Shown: piece after piece, positions 11,719-26,865 of the stretch | Numbering within the stretch: position 1 is the stretch's first letter | Layout: every line of letters starts with the position of its first letter | NCBI GenBank assembly: GCA_030549335.1 | Contig: CM060192.1 | Span: 24,308,157-24,372,156, forward strand | Reading direction: 5' to 3' | DNA from: Pontederia crassipes | Taxonomy: Eukaryota; Streptophyta; Magnoliopsida; Commelinales; Pontederiaceae | DNA length: 64,000 bases | Position numbers and translations under genes: made by a program | Notes under the pieces: model-generated | What the model was told of the DNA's origin: nothing | The model's database searches: none | What the model saw: the letters and a program-made list of their open reading frames with translations, nothing else

Positions 11719-13600
11719 TTTGATGAACATGGGAGCTTCATCTCCCCTTTGGATGTTATGTAACTAATCCGGCCAGCTAGTGTTAAGGGGTTGTGATGGA
11801 TACTCAATTTTTGAACTTATCTTTTCAATATTTATGTCAGGCATGAGACGTTTACCTTTTATCTCATGCTTACTATTCCATCTTTCTTGTGTTTATTGCT
11901 CCATGAGGTTGTTGAGGTTTTCCACCTATTGTTCTTTAGCCCGAGAGGATGCTTATCTTTTCCAACTCAAGTTTCAAAGTCGAGAGGGGAGGAGCTTGAG
12001 CTGGGTTCATTCATGAAAGGCACAATGTTGGTTGGCATTTCGTTAACCTATTTTATTTTATCGAAACCCGTGGGTTCAATTCAGACAACTTTTGATAGTG
12101 ATGATTCCAAGCTAAGGCATGAGAGCCAAGAGGTTGGGTCGGTGTTATGATATGTTAAGGAATCACCATTTGTCAAGATTCAATTAAGGGGAATGCATTC
12201 ATGCTTCCCCTATTTTTTTACTTCGAGAGTGATATCTTATTCCTAGAACTTCGACCATTCATCTTGATGTCAGCATTCCCTTCTTGAGAGGGTACTCTAT
12301 TCCCTAGTCATTGCAGTGTGTGGAAAGATGGGGTAAGGACTAGGTTGTGTCTAAGAGGGTGTCGGCTATCAATTTCGAGATGAGGCCGAGAGGTGGACTT
12401 GGAGTACCCAAGGTCATTTGCTTCCTTTTTGCATAAGGTTGAATGTTAGTCGATCATTAATGTCAAAAATATCTCTCACCCAAGAGGGAATTTTATTACT
12501 CAATGGTTTCACTCGCGGCAAGAGGCAGAGTGGTCATTGGGTTACAGTAAAGAGATGTTGTCGGTTAGTGATGAGCGAAGTAGAGAGGTGGGATCAGAGT
12601 ATTTTCAGTGTTTTACCATTGGGATGGTTTTTCTTTTGTCATTTTGATTTTTTGGCATGATGACTCCCACTTGGGAGGGTACTCTATTTCTCAATTACGC
12701 ATGTGTGCCAAGAGGTGCGATGATGATTCAGCTATGGCGAAGGAGTCATCAACGGCCAATGTCGACCAAGTCCGAGAGAGAAGCTCGGAGTATTTTATGA
12801 ATTATTTTGTGGATGCTATACTTTGTCAACGTTCTTCCTTCGTTCGAACTATTTTTTGTCTTATAGTGTCAGTCGCTCCCACCCAAGAGGGTAATCTATT
12901 CCTCAATTGTTGCATGTGTGCCAAGAGGTGGGATGGCAATAGGGTTGTTTCTAAGGAGTCGCCAATGACTAGAGATCTGCCCTGAGTTTTCTTTGTTTTC
13001 TCTCTCAAACCGAACTTAAAGGAATCCATCTAAGAAGTTGGCTGGTCCTGACTTATGTCTCAGGATTCCTCTAAGTCCGGAGGTGAGGGTATGCTGACAC
13101 ATACCTTCATCTAGGTAAACGGCACTTTAGAACGTCTCATCTTCGCGAGAGCATGGCAGGAGCATATAGTGCAATGACCCCATGTATGTAAGTCCATCGA
13201 CCGACATGCACAAGAGTAATTCGCCAATGGGACGATATCCGCTACGCTGGTGGGAACGTCCGTGCATGCGGGCATCTACTGCCACTTTATCCTGATACAT
13301 TCCCCCCAAGTCCTAATGGTTATTTCTATCGACATTCATTCTTCTCTCATTTCCTGTCTCCTTTTTCTATTGCACATAAAAAGAAGATTATTGTAGCTTT
13401 ATTTCTTGTAATTATTAGGGTGTTTATTCTCTATATCTTTATTTTCCTCACTCAATTTTGGTTTTTTTCATTTTCAAGAACCACTTTGAATTGGATTTCG
13501 CTCGTACTCCCATGGAACGAACCTTAAGTACTACACTAATTGACTGTTGTGTACTTGCAACCTCGTAGTTTTGGTAAGGATATTAAAAATTTTAAAACTT
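11719..13600 (+). mobile_element. Degenerate LTR-like sequence with about 200-bp internal repeats
   Basis: No gene is convincing. Four imperfect units with 'cc(aa/tt)gagggtactctattcctcaatt' followed by 'tgtgtgccaagaggtgggat' begin near 12266, 12470, 12660 and 12880, a spacing of about 200 bp. At 13497-13565 is 'cgtactcccatggaacgaacc...tactacac...gtgtacttgcaacc', which matches in plan the 3' end of LTRs A and B. I infer a third, older LTR of the same superfamily, truncated at its left by or near the CACTA end. Open frames at 11780-13029 run across the repeats and look like chance. Confidence 0.45.
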
Positions 13601-13756
13601 AGTCGAGGTCCCTCATTGAAGGCACGTCCCCGTGTGGGGACACTCAGGTGCATAGGGTCATTATCCTCCTCTACCACTGATATCTCACATGGGACATGAC
13701 TTTTGTATTACTTTTACATCATTTTATTCCCACCACATACACCATAAAGTCACTTA

Positions 13757-14176
13757 CTCTTCTCCTTCCTCAAATGATCTCCTCTTCTATGTACGGGTCT
13801 CCTCTTGTTCTTCTCCTCTTCTTTGTCGACCTCCTAGGGCACCAGGATGGAGGTTCAAGTGAGAAAGAGAGAATGGTTGTTGCTGAAAAATGGGGAGAAT
13901 GAGGGATGAGGAGGAGGGTTTCGGGGGTTTTGGTAGTTGGCTGTCAACTTTTCTCCAAGAATGAAATTGCCCTCCAACCACTCCACTTTAAGGGGTATTC
14001 TAGTTCACTGTTCTACCTTTTTGCCAAATATCAAAAAATACCATAAGATGTTTTGACCTTTTGAGATGATTTGGTCTTTTCTACCTCTTTTACCAAAGGA
14101 CAAAACTACACAAGATTCCTTTGTTCCTAGGGATAATTTAGTCATTTTATTTTATGATTTCTTGTAGGATATTACA
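13757..14176 (-). mobile_element. Truncated 3' LTR of a reverse-oriented del/Tekay-like gypsy element (element D)
   Basis: This stretch matches 22868-23229 (shared 'ctcttctccttcctcaaa.gatct', 'gaatgaaattgccctccaac', 'ataagatg.ttt'). On the minus strand the LTR begins TGTAATATCC. Immediately beyond it (14177-14215, reverse) is the phrase that reads 'CGAGGACAAATGTTTC' before a purine-rich tract, typical for the end of the internal region of such elements. Left of about 13757 the similarity stops, so the LTR is truncated. Confidence 0.7.
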
Positions 14177-15156
14177 TTCTACCCTCTTTGAAGAAACATT
14201 TGTCCTCGAATTTGCTTATCTAGGCTATAAACATAACCTCCACGTCGTCTTAATCTTCAACATCTAACACTCTACCATTGCATTCTTTGATCTTCAGTTC
14301 TATCCACCAAAGCATCAAATTAATGAGCTTGACACATTAATTGGTTTATAACTTATGTTAGACCCCATAGACTTATGTCAATTGTTCCTAAATTCTCATT
14401 TCTTGCTTGTTCTGCCCACTAAGTTCGCTATACTATTAGTCTTCCACTCTTGAATATCATGGATCATCTCCAAGTAGTTAGGGATGACCTATTAGTTATT
14501 TGTTGTATCTTAAAGTTTTCCATTAGCTACTTTATTTTATTTTTGTCCCTCTTTCACATGCACTACAATTCTAATTAATAAGATTTATTAAATTAGGCAA
14601 TGGGTACCTTTGATCATATCATGAGTGTGGTGAGCTTTTTCAACTTGCATGGCAAAAGCTTGCTTCGATGTATTTGGAGGTTTGGTACCTTGACTTCCTT
14701 CATCTTGGAGACGCCTAGTGCATTTTGGACAATCCCTTTTGTAGTGACCTGCCTTTCCACATTGACCTGCCTTTCCACATTGTAATCATGTTTCGAACTT
14801 TAAGTGACATTCGCCTCAATGGAACATTCCACAATAATGGCTTTGACCCTTGCCCTTACTTGATCCATCCCTCTTGTGCGACTTGTAGGGTTCATTTCTT
14901 TTCCCTTTTCATTTACCTTGCTTTTCCATCTTCTTTGATATTTCATCCTTAGAGTTCACAACTCCATCCTTGATCTCATTCTCTAGTTTGGCAGCTAATG
15001 CAATGATATCACTCATGGTCTTAGAACCATAGCTCCCAATTCAACCTTGAGACCTTTCATAAAATGATTTACTCACATCCTTTTCATCTTTACGAGAGTG
15101 CAATACCTTTCAAGTTGGAGATATCTAATTAAGTAGTCGCTCAACGACATATCATA
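14177..15156 (-). pseudogene. Element D gag, C-terminal part with CCHC zinc knuckle
   Basis: On the minus strand 15010-15151 encodes MSLSDYLIRYLQLERYC and, after a stop, HFMKGLK, the end of the Retrotrans_gag domain of Ty3/gypsy elements. Farther on, near 14715-14790, is a CCHC knuckle, C-x2-CGKAGHYKRDC, which binds packaged RNA. The knuckle has an 18-bp tandem duplication that repeats CGKAGQ. Stops and frameshifts show the gene is dead. The N-terminal part is at 19818-20115, on the other side of the Copia insertion, and the frame resumes correctly across that gap when one target copy is discounted. Protease and pol are absent. Confidence 0.75.
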
Positions 15157-16321
15157 TGTAGGATACCAAAGGGCACCAAGAGGGGTATTCAATCCAAAAA
15201 TATTGATTTCACAAAAATCATAGCAGAAGCTTAAAATCGATTCTTAAAAACTTTTAAATGAATGCAATTCAAATCATAAGCATAATATGAGAGGGAGTGC
15301 GAGAGAGAAAATCAAACACAAACACACAGTGGTTGTTGACGATGTTCGGCCACACCTTAGCTTACGTCTCCGCTCCGACTTCTCAACCTCGAGACTGTCG
15401 GAGATTCCACTAGAATCACTTTCTTTGTTCCAAATGGGGCAAGGAAGAAAGTCCTTTACACAACCACCTATTCTCCGCTTCGAGAGGCAAGGCAAACCTC
15501 TCATCTTAGGAAACTAATCTTTTCTCTCGCTCTAAAGTAAGATTTGGAATCTCCTTCACACAGGAGCTCTCACAATCTTTCTTAAACTGATTTCTCTCTT
15601 TAACAATGCTTTTCTCACAAGAAGAGAAGAGAGAAATAAAGAAAGCTCTAAATGATAACTTCAAGAGAAATAATCTTCTTTTGATTTCTTGAAGTTTTGC
15701 TACAATGCTTGGATGGGTGTCTTTGCTTCTGACTTTGGCACTCCTTTTATAGGATCTAGTATGTGAAAAATTCGTCCAGAATTTGTTCCACATTTTTTTC
15801 CTTGAAATATGATCGTTACTATTATTCCAATAGTGGACTAGTCGACCACATTTATGGACCGGTCTATATGACTGTTGCACTTATTTGCTGGCTGACCACA
15901 GTTAGTCGGTCGATCAGACTATCGATCGGTACATCGACCGGTATCAGCTCGACGTCGACCGGGGCATTCTTAGTATTGGTCGGTCGACTGGCATCTTCAT
16001 TCTGGCGACCGGTATTGTCTCGACCAGCCTTCTTTGCTTCGACCGACAAGTTAATCGACTAGCATTATTTTGAGCATAACTCTTTGCGCAGTTATCCAAA
16101 TTAGATAATCTTGAATTCTATGGATAGCTAACAGGATTTTCTATAATTTTGATATTTATGATTCATCCAAAATATAATAAGATTATAGTCAATTATTTAA
16201 TTAAAGTGTAGTGCATAAAGTTATTTCTTTTTCTTTAAACTTTTTCAGCATTTTAACTTTAATATTTCAAGGTTTGTATCATCAAAATATAATTTTATGT
16301 CATTAAAACTTAGATCCAACA
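15157..16321 (-). repeat. Copia LTR 1 (3' LTR in element orientation)
   Basis: TGTAGGATAC...GATCCAACA, 1165 bp, obviously homologous to 18500-19665 but with many substitutions, so the insertion is not recent. Contains short palindromic GGTCGACC motifs at 15835-16060. Confidence 0.85.
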
Positions 16322-17554
16322 ATCTCCCTTTTTTTATGAAAACAAATCGAGAAATATGAAAACTCCCCCTAACACAACTTTCCCTACATTGATAAATATT
16401 CACATAAGTATAAATTGTAAGGAACTCTTCATATAAAGTGATATTCACATCATATTTCTCCTCCTTTTGTTTCATCAAAAAGTAATTTTCATATGAATCA
16501 CATAAGAAATACTATGTAACTCCCTCTTAATCATCCCATCTTTGAAAAATTTTTATTCTCTCCTTTTGTCATATAAGAAACATGTACAATATTGCATGTA
16601 AAAAAATAACTCCCCCTAAATTTATGACTATTTTATAATGGCGAAATGAAAATAATTTAATGAAAGTCAAAACAAAATATATTAAGGATCAAAATACTGC
16701 ATAAAACTTTGATGCAATGATGATATCCATGATATATCAAAATAAAGTTTAATATGCTTCCCCTATGACTATTACTAATTTTATATGTTCTCTGTCTTCA
16801 AAGAAATAGTAATTTTAAATTTTTGAGTGAAAAAAATAGTTGATACTTTTACCATAACTTTTGTGCCTTCACATTTTCAAATCCACATATCCTTTGCTTT
16901 GCATGTGAGGCACACCTGCAAAAATAATTATGTAACCCTTGGTACCTAAATTTCTTTGGGTCCTATTTTGTTAGACATTGTTTCTTTTGAAACCCAAATC
17001 ATACCATATTGTGATGATTTTCTTCTTTTGTATTGAAATGCTAAATGGCCATAAAATCCACTTTTAAAACATGTAATATGTGATTTTCGATTATAAGAAT
17101 GATTAGACTTCCAATAAGAGTTTTATTTTCAAAATGATCCCTAAGATTATTTTTCATTTCATGAGAAATAGTCTTATTTTGTGAATTTTTCAAAAGATCA
17201 TTTTCTTTCTTTACTTTTTCTAAAGAGCATTCTAGTTTTACAATTCACATGCATGTGTAATTTCCAAAGTTTCATTTTCATTTTTTAAGTTTTCATTTTC
17301 CATAAAACATGTATCCTTTTCTTCTTATAGATTTTCAACCTCATGTCGTAATTTCTCATTTTCCTCTTTAAGTGAGTAATATCTTTTTATAAGGGAGGAT
17401 AGTTCTTTATTTACATCTAAAATAAGGTTTTCTTCGGAAGAGTTCGATGAGTCATAAATTGAATTTGAAGGGTTAGAAGTTACCTCATCGTTGTGAGCCA
17501 TTAAGCATAAGTATGCTTCATCACTGGAAGAGCTTGACGCACTTTTTTCACTTG

Positions 17555-18425
17555 ACTTTTCATATTTTTCTTTTTACCTTTCTGAGATATCTCTTTTTGT
17601 GGTTTTTATATGATCTTCGGGTAGGTTTCTCATTCTTTTCTTGCTTTTTCACCAACTTAAGATACTTATCTAGTTTTCTTGTGTAGCGGGCGAGTCTCTT
17701 TTCGTCCACTTCTTCTTCACTTGAGTCTTCTTCATTTTCTCTTGCTTTCAAGGCCAATGTCTTCTTTTTGGGAGCATTGGATTCTTCTCCTTCTTGGATT
17801 CCAATCTCATAGCTTAGAAGTGAACCAATAAGATCATCAAAATCAAATTTGTTCAGATATTTTTTTTCGATCACGACCCTCTTTGTATGCCATTGGGAGG
17901 AGAGAGACCTGAGAATTTTTTTCACTTTTGGAGGGTTAGTTCTTGGCTGACCCAAGGAGGCTAAGTCATTCGTAATATCATTAAACGAGCAATCATATCA
18001 TTTATGGATTCATTTTCATACATCCTGAAGGAATCATATTGATGATTCAAAATATTTAATCTAGATTCTTTGACTTTATTTGTTCCTTCATAGGTAGTAA
18101 TAAGTTTCTTCCAAATTTCAGTTGCACTTTCACAATTAGAAATCCGATTAAATTCCGTTGAATCCAAAGTACAATAAAAATATTTTTAGCTTTCTAATCT
18201 AGTTTTGAAAAAACTTTCGGTCTTTCGTCATGTTCTGAAGGTAAGTTTTCATGTAAATAATAGCCATTTTCAACAATGTCCCACATATTTATATGAATAG
18301 AACATATGTAGGGTTGAATCCTAATTTTTCAATATGCAAAATTTGAAGTATTTAAAAAGGGAGGACGACTAATTGATTGTCCTTCGACAAAAACAAATCC
18401 ACTTGATGCCATAGCTCTTAAGATA
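17555..18425 (-). pseudogene. Copia gag remnant (UBN2-type)
   Basis: On the minus strand 17961-18167 encodes a conserved gag segment: FNRISNCESATEIWKKL, TTYEGTNKVKESR and LNILNHQYDSFRM. This is the UBN2/retrotran_gag signature of SIRE/Tork-like Copia elements. A one-base shift later, 17560-17955 continues with PPKVKKILRSL and a Lys/Glu-rich tail (EEDSSEEEVDEKRLARYTRK). Upstream, at 18170-18420, the N-terminus (MASSGFVFVEGQSISRPP) is interrupted by stops. Near 16930-16980 a phrase resembling the GPK-x-WVPK linker before protease remains, and then the sequence passes to 3' non-coding DNA. Capsid function is lost. Confidence 0.8.
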
Positions 18426-18484
18426 GTTAAATCTTAAAAAAAGATTAAATCTTAAAATGATTAGATCTTAAAACAAGAGCAACC

Positions 18485-18497
18485 CCCTCTGATGCTA
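18485..18497 (-). other. Copia primer-binding site (tRNA-iMet type)
   Basis: 'CTCTGATGCTA' adjoins the LTR at 18500. On the minus strand it reads TAGCATCAGAG, close to the TGGTATCAGAGC complement of initiator tRNA-Met. It fixes the element's orientation as minus. Confidence 0.6.
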
Positions 18498-18499
18498 AT

Positions 18500-19665
18500 T
18501 GTAGGATACCAAAAGGCACCGAATTGGTGTTCAATCCAAAAATATCAATTTTATAAAAATCATAGCGGAAGCTTAAAATTGATTCTTAAAACTTTTTAAA
18601 TGATTGAAATTCAAATCATAAGCATAATATGAGAGGCAGTGAGAGAGAGAGAAAATCAAACACAAACACACAGTGGTTGTTGACGAGGTTCGGTCACACC
18701 TTGGCCTACGTCCTCGCTCTGACTTCTCGACCTCAAGACTATCGAAGATTCCACTAGAATCACTTTCTTTATTCCAAATGGGGCAAGGAAGAAAGTCCTT
18801 CAACAACCACCTTTTATCCGCTTCGAGAGGCAAGGCAAACCTCGTTTCTTAGGAAGCTAATTTTTTATCTCGTTCAAGAGGTAAGATTTGGAACCTCCTT
18901 CACACATGAGCTCTCACAATCTTTCTGAAAATGATTTCTCTCTTTTAAAATACTTTGCTCACAAGAAGAAAAAAGAGAAATAAAGAAAGCTCTAAATGAT
19001 AACTTCAAGATAAATGATCTTCTTTTGATTTCTTGAAGTTTTACTTCAATACTTGGATGGGTGCCTTTGCTTCTGGCTTTGACACTCCTTTTATAGGCTC
19101 TAGTACGTGGAAAATTCGTTTATAATTTATTCCACATTTTTCTCCTTGAAATATAGTTATTACTGTTCATTCTAGCGGTGGACCGGTCGACTGCATTTAT
19201 GGACCGGTCGACCGGTCTATATGACCGTTGCGCTTATTTGTTGGCTGACCGCAGCTGGTCGGTCGACGACTAGTACATCGACCAGTATCGGCTCAACGAC
19301 GATAGGGGCAGTCTCAATATTGGTCGGTCGACCGGCATCTTCATTCTGTCGATCAGTATTTTCTCAACCGGCTTCTTTGCTTTGACCGACAAGTTAACTG
19401 ACTTGCATTATTTTGAGCATAACTCTTTGCACAGTTATCCAAATTAGACCATCTTCAATTCTATGGATAGCTAACAGGATTCTTTATAACATTGATATTT
19501 ATGATTCATCCAGAGTTTAATAAGATCATAGTCGATTATTTAATCAAAGTGTAGTACATAAAGTTGTCTCTTTTTTTTAAACTTTTTCAGCATTTTAACT
19601 TTAATATTTCGAGGTTTGTATCATCAAAATATAATTTTATATGTCATTAAAACTTGGAACCAACA
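18500..19665 (-). repeat. Copia LTR 2 (5' LTR in element orientation)
   Basis: TGTAGGATAC...GGAACCAACA, the partner of 15157-16321. It is followed on the right not by host DNA but by a second copy of the internal 3' end. Confidence 0.85.
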
Positions 19666-19812
19666 ATCTCCCCCTTTTTTATGAAGACAAATTGGAAAAT
19701 ATGAAAAATGTATAAGTTGCGAAAAAGTTGTAAAATAAGTTGTAAAATCTTGTAAAATCAATTTTACTCCCCCTAACACTTAAAACGTAGATGAAGGAAC
19801 TTAGATCCAGCA
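19666..19812 (-). repeat. Second copy of Copia internal 3' end plus a short third-LTR tail
   Basis: 19666-19790 parallels 16322-16380 ('atctccc..ttttttatgaa.acaaat.g.gaaaatatgaaaa', 'actccccctaacac'). 19797-19812 (aacttagatccagca) matches the LTR 1 end. Host gag resumes at 19818 after TCATA. Confidence 0.7.
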
Positions 19813-19817
19813 TCATA

Positions 19818-20115
19818 TTGTTGGAGATGAAGGAGCTCCTCTTGCTTCTAGTACTTTATATTATGCGGAAAGTATCGATCTTTGAAGTTCATGAATTTTG
19901 ACCAAGAGGTATATCTTTGGCTGACGTACTTGGTCATAAGAATTACTTCCCAACAATGTTTCGCACTCCCCATTAGGTTATGGGTTGCACAGTCTACCTA
20001 GCCCTTTTTAGAGCAGTTCATCTCATAAAAAATGTCTCATGGCTTCCTCCAGATCATCAATCTCATTGAACATAGGAGGATTAAGGTCGAAAAACTTCTT
20101 CAACGTCCCTTGGAG
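19818..20115 (-). pseudogene. Element D gag, N-terminal part
   Basis: On the minus strand near 20040-20090 the frame reads FFDLNPPMFNEIDDLEEAM, the start of a Ty3/gypsy gag domain ('F..lnPp.F.g..dp..A..wl'). Nearer the Copia insertion it reads WSKFMNFKDRYFP and QEELLHLQQYD. Several stops are present. It is the partner of 14177-15156, separated from it by the Copia element. Confidence 0.65.
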
Positions 20116-20378
20116 TGAGCCCTCATCACATTATCATCCATCTACAATCGTACAATAACTATATGTCAATTTTTAACACAATTCGACTATAAGGAAACAC
20201 ATATTGTTAGGTTAGGTGGTGGCTTATGACATTGTACAAGGACTTAATACTTAATTAATCAATAAACTAAATGACTTCAGACAATAACTTAGACTTCGAC
20301 TCATAACTATGAACCTAAAGCCAAGAACAATTTGTAAAATTTTAGCATGGAGCTAAGAACTTTAGGCTTCGATGCCTT
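20116..20378 (-). mobile_element. Element D 5' leader with primer-binding site
   Basis: No gene. Directly left of the LTR border, the minus strand reads AGGCATCGAAGCC, similar to the initiator tRNA-Met primer site TGGTATCAGAGCC. This supports 20379-23229 as the 5' LTR of a minus-oriented element. Confidence 0.55.
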
Positions 20379-23229
<2,851 letters not shown>

Positions 23230-25220
23230 AGCGGGGAAGGAGTTGGAGAGGAGTTGGAGGGGGGAGTTAGAAGGCGAAGGATCAAGAGACTTCATTTGAC
23301 TAATTTGAGGCTCATCAGATAGTAACTTATTGATTAAAATTAATTTTAAAAAATATTAGGTATATAAAACAAGTAAAATTCATAATAAGTAGTTAGTTAT
23401 AACTAAGTTAACTAATTTATTTTTTTAGTAAAAATAACAGCTCTTTCCCTTCTTATTTTATTAACTTATAAGCAAAGTTTATAACTCAAAATTATAGAAT
23501 TACCAAACATTAAGACAATTTTAAAATCATTTACAAATTACTTATAAACTTAGTCAAATAGAAAAGCCATCTCATATAAATTCAGCATCCAAACAGCTAA
23601 TAGTCCCTATAATAGTGTTCGATCTATGTTAGGAATCCTAACATTGGACTGCAAAATTGTTCAACGGGATGAAACCGATAGCACTCGGGGAAAAGTTAAA
23701 CAAATTATATTTAGACTGTGAGAAAACAGTGATTTTAATAGCTCAACTAGTTCAATAATCTTTTAAAAATATTTGTGCTCGTGGAGTTCTACGGGCCATA
23801 GAATTTTTTTCATTATTTTTTCTTTTTTTCTTTTTTCTCTTTAGTTTTAATTATAAATTGAAATTCTTCCATTGATATCATTTTGGTTGAGCAAACAATC
23901 GTATAAAAAAATTTCGCATCATTTAGTACATGTAAAGTGTTATTCAACCATAACTAAGATTATTTGTGAGTAACTATCAATTTTCTTGTGTATCTAACAA
24001 TAATATTATTTTCATTTGGCGATCCAACTTATAGATTATATTATAATTAAATAGTGCTTGTATATCATCCTGTCCACCACCTTGTCAAACCAATCCAACC
24101 GATTCTGGCGACCTCGCTCACGAGCTCAGATGTTTGTGCATATGTTGGTTTGTTAGGTGGGTGATTCTTAAACCTTCATCTGTTTAATTGACGCTACCCA
24201 ACATGTTAATGCTCCTCCTCATAATTTTTGGGCACATATATGAACCAAATTAATTATACCATTTTACTCGATTTTACAAAAATGATCAAACGTTTGATTA
24301 ATTCATCCCGGAACTTCTTATAGTAATACTTCTCAAATTAGACCCGCTAAAAGTACAACCGAAAATATACATGATAAGTTAAAGAGGAAACAAAAAATCT
24401 CAAATAGGACTAAATCAGAAGGAAAGTTGGTGTGACTTAAGTGTCATGTAGGGTTACCTCTCAATTTTTAATTGACTTTGATTATTGTTCATTAATACCA
24501 ATTAATACAGTTAGTTTTGTTTACTACATTTATTTCGATGACCATGCCACATAAATCTTTAATAAATCCCGAAATAATTAAACTTAAATGCATGGGCCTC
24601 AATTGGGATATATTGAAGGGGCATTGCGACTCATACAAAAAAACAGTTGGTCATAGGCATCAAAGAAGCCGTACATTACATATAAACTACTTGCTAATTA
24701 GGGGAATAAAACCATAACGAATTTTTTTATTACTATTTTCCGTATTATAATAGGGATTTAATATTATTTTTTAGGATAAGGGAAAAAGGATTTCCAACTT
24801 CGAACAGAATATTCTTTGGGAAATAATTATCTCATTATATGTCGTTGACAAGAATATGAAGTGCCCCCAGCCAAGCAAGAATTTCAGATTGGATTCGACA
24901 AAATATTTTTTATGTTCAATCTAATTAGGAAATTATTTAAATAACTTGTACATGTGTTTTCTCGTATTAATTGTAACCTATCTATTTTTTACGAGTTTGG
25001 GGGCAAGAAAGCAACGACAATAAATTGGAGTACATTAAATTAGGGTATTGAATCTATAGACGATGGAACAAGTAACAACAAACGATGGCGCGGGCGTGTT
25101 TTATTTTCACGGAAAAACTAACTTATATATATATATATATATGTGTATTATAAACGCAACCTGCCACTATTAGGATTTTGAGTATTTTTTGTTCAAAATT
25201 TGTCGGCATTCTCTACACTA

Positions 25221-25263
<43 letters not shown>

Positions 25264-25340
25264 GTAACATATAATCTACCGAGACACTTCCTTATTTTTC
25301 CAATCCAACTCCATAATAATTAATTATGCATATATATATT
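23230..25340. other. AT-rich intergenic spacer upstream of the TLC gene
   Basis: I see no gene or bounded transposon. Small open frames such as 24517-24717 lack any signature. Simple repeats are (TA)n at 25123-25142 and (AAT)n at about 25224-25262. The right end probably contains the TLC gene promoter. Confidence 0.6.
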
Positions 25341-25404
25341 ATATTATATTATATATATATAGATATAACATTAATTCCTTGCCCAACGCCCTTCTCCACA
25401 ACCT

Positions 25405-25407
<3 letters not shown>

Positions 25408-25463
<56 letters not shown>
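25408..25463 (+). promoter_or_regulatory. (CT)n tract in the leader of the TLC gene
   Basis: A 56-bp pure TC/CT run lies about 60 bp downstream of a TATA-like stretch (25355-25372). Y-rich CT tracts at the start of transcription are common in plant genes. I infer a non-coding first exon from about 25400 to 25557, ending at a GTAATA donor, joined to the acceptor at 26840-26841. No cDNA is available to confirm this. Confidence 0.5.
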
Positions 25464-25465
<2 letters not shown>

Positions 25466-26865
25466 TCCACCGATCGGTACTGCCGCAGCAATTCCTCCCG
25501 ACGTGACCTGCGATGTGCTCCCGTTCTGGTCTTCCCTGATTCACCCGCATTGTTTGGGTAATACTTTTTCCCCATGGATTCTTTTTTTGGTTTTGGTTTC
25601 GGTTTCGCTTTCCAATCCGTAATTTTTGTCCCTTTTGGCCTCGGTGATTAATGAAGAGAAACAAAGGTCCGGCTTTGCTAAATATTTCTGATTCATTTTT
25701 GTTGACTCTTTCTCTCATCGAAAAGTTTTCTGCTGTCTGTTTGCTAAATTTGATTTTTTTTTTATTTGATTCGTATCCGCAATGTGTTCGATCGACTTGA
25801 TATCCATGCGGTCATCGATGTCTGCTTGGAAATGGATGGAAAAAAGAGTTAAAAATTCGTAGCGCATAATTGTTCGCTCCCGTCTTCTTCCAGCGACGGT
25901 TTTTTTTAATTGGTTGAGTTCCCAATGCTTGTGATTGATCCTTTAAAATTTCTACTTGGATGGTTATAAGATTCATGACATGGTTAATTAGCCATCGATG
26001 TTCTGGTTGATGCCTTGGCGATGATTTGATTCAGTTCAAGGACCGGAATCTTGAATTACCGGCTACTTTTATTGGTAAATGTTGATGTCTAGTGTCACTT
26101 TGCGCCACAGTTCACCTGTTCCTTCATCAACGATTGATGCAGTATCATGGTACGTCCGTCTTTGGAGCACATCTCGTGCAGCTGGACAACATGTCGGAAA
26201 TATAATTTCGAGCCTCCACAAATAATTTGCAGCATTTTACCATATGCACAGGCATACAATTTACGCGTGACACAGTTAATCTGGATTTTAGTTGATTTTT
26301 AGCTTTCAGGTCTTTCAAGCAACTCTGTGGCAGTTTGACATTCAGGTCCTATAAACTGTGAACTGTGAATGTATTATTATATTGTATATAGAATAGAATA
26401 TATGGTAAATTTATGAGTGTTCACTCCATTTTTTCTTTCGATGATAAAAATCTAGTCCAGATTAGTTATCTGAAAACATTGGATTTTCATGGAGGTTTGA
26501 ATAGTATTTTCTAGTTGACGACTTTGGTTTGCTTGAACTTTCATGCATAACAATTTGATGCACCTTCTCAAAAAAAAAAAACAATTTGATGCATAAATTT
26601 TAGCTCTCTATTGAATGAAGTTATGAATGTCTATAAATAACACACTATTTCTTTTGCATTTTGAGGCAATTTTTGACTTATTTTGCAAGCTAGAAAGCTT
26701 TTTATATTAATCTAGATTTTTCTATGGTTTTGAAGGTTGAAGTATTCTCATGACCTCATTGAGAAAGATGTGTAACAAGCTTCAGGTGTCTTGGGGCTTA
26801 CATGTTTTCATTACTAAATACTTTTTTATGTTGCAATGCAGGTGATAAGGATTTCAGTCTGGGTT

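Larger units (their letters stand above)
15157..19812 (-). mobile_element. Copia element with LTR-int-LTR-int-LTR tail, inserted in element D gag
   Basis: The element is bounded by a perfect 5-bp target duplication, TCATA, at 15152-15156 and 19813-19817. Left LTR 15157-16321 begins TGTAGGATAC and ends GATCCAACA. A reversed polypurine tract follows it ('atctccctttttt'). The internal region 16322-18499 holds a gag remnant. A reversed primer-binding site near 18485-18497 ('ctctgatgct') precedes a second LTR at 18500-19665. The sequence after that LTR again starts with the polypurine/internal end ('atctccccctttttt') for about 120 bp and closes with 'aacttagatccagca', nearly the LTR terminus. Orientation is minus. 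Both LTRs carry many 'ggtcgaccgg' phrases. Pol is entirely missing, so it is non-autonomous. Confidence 0.8.
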
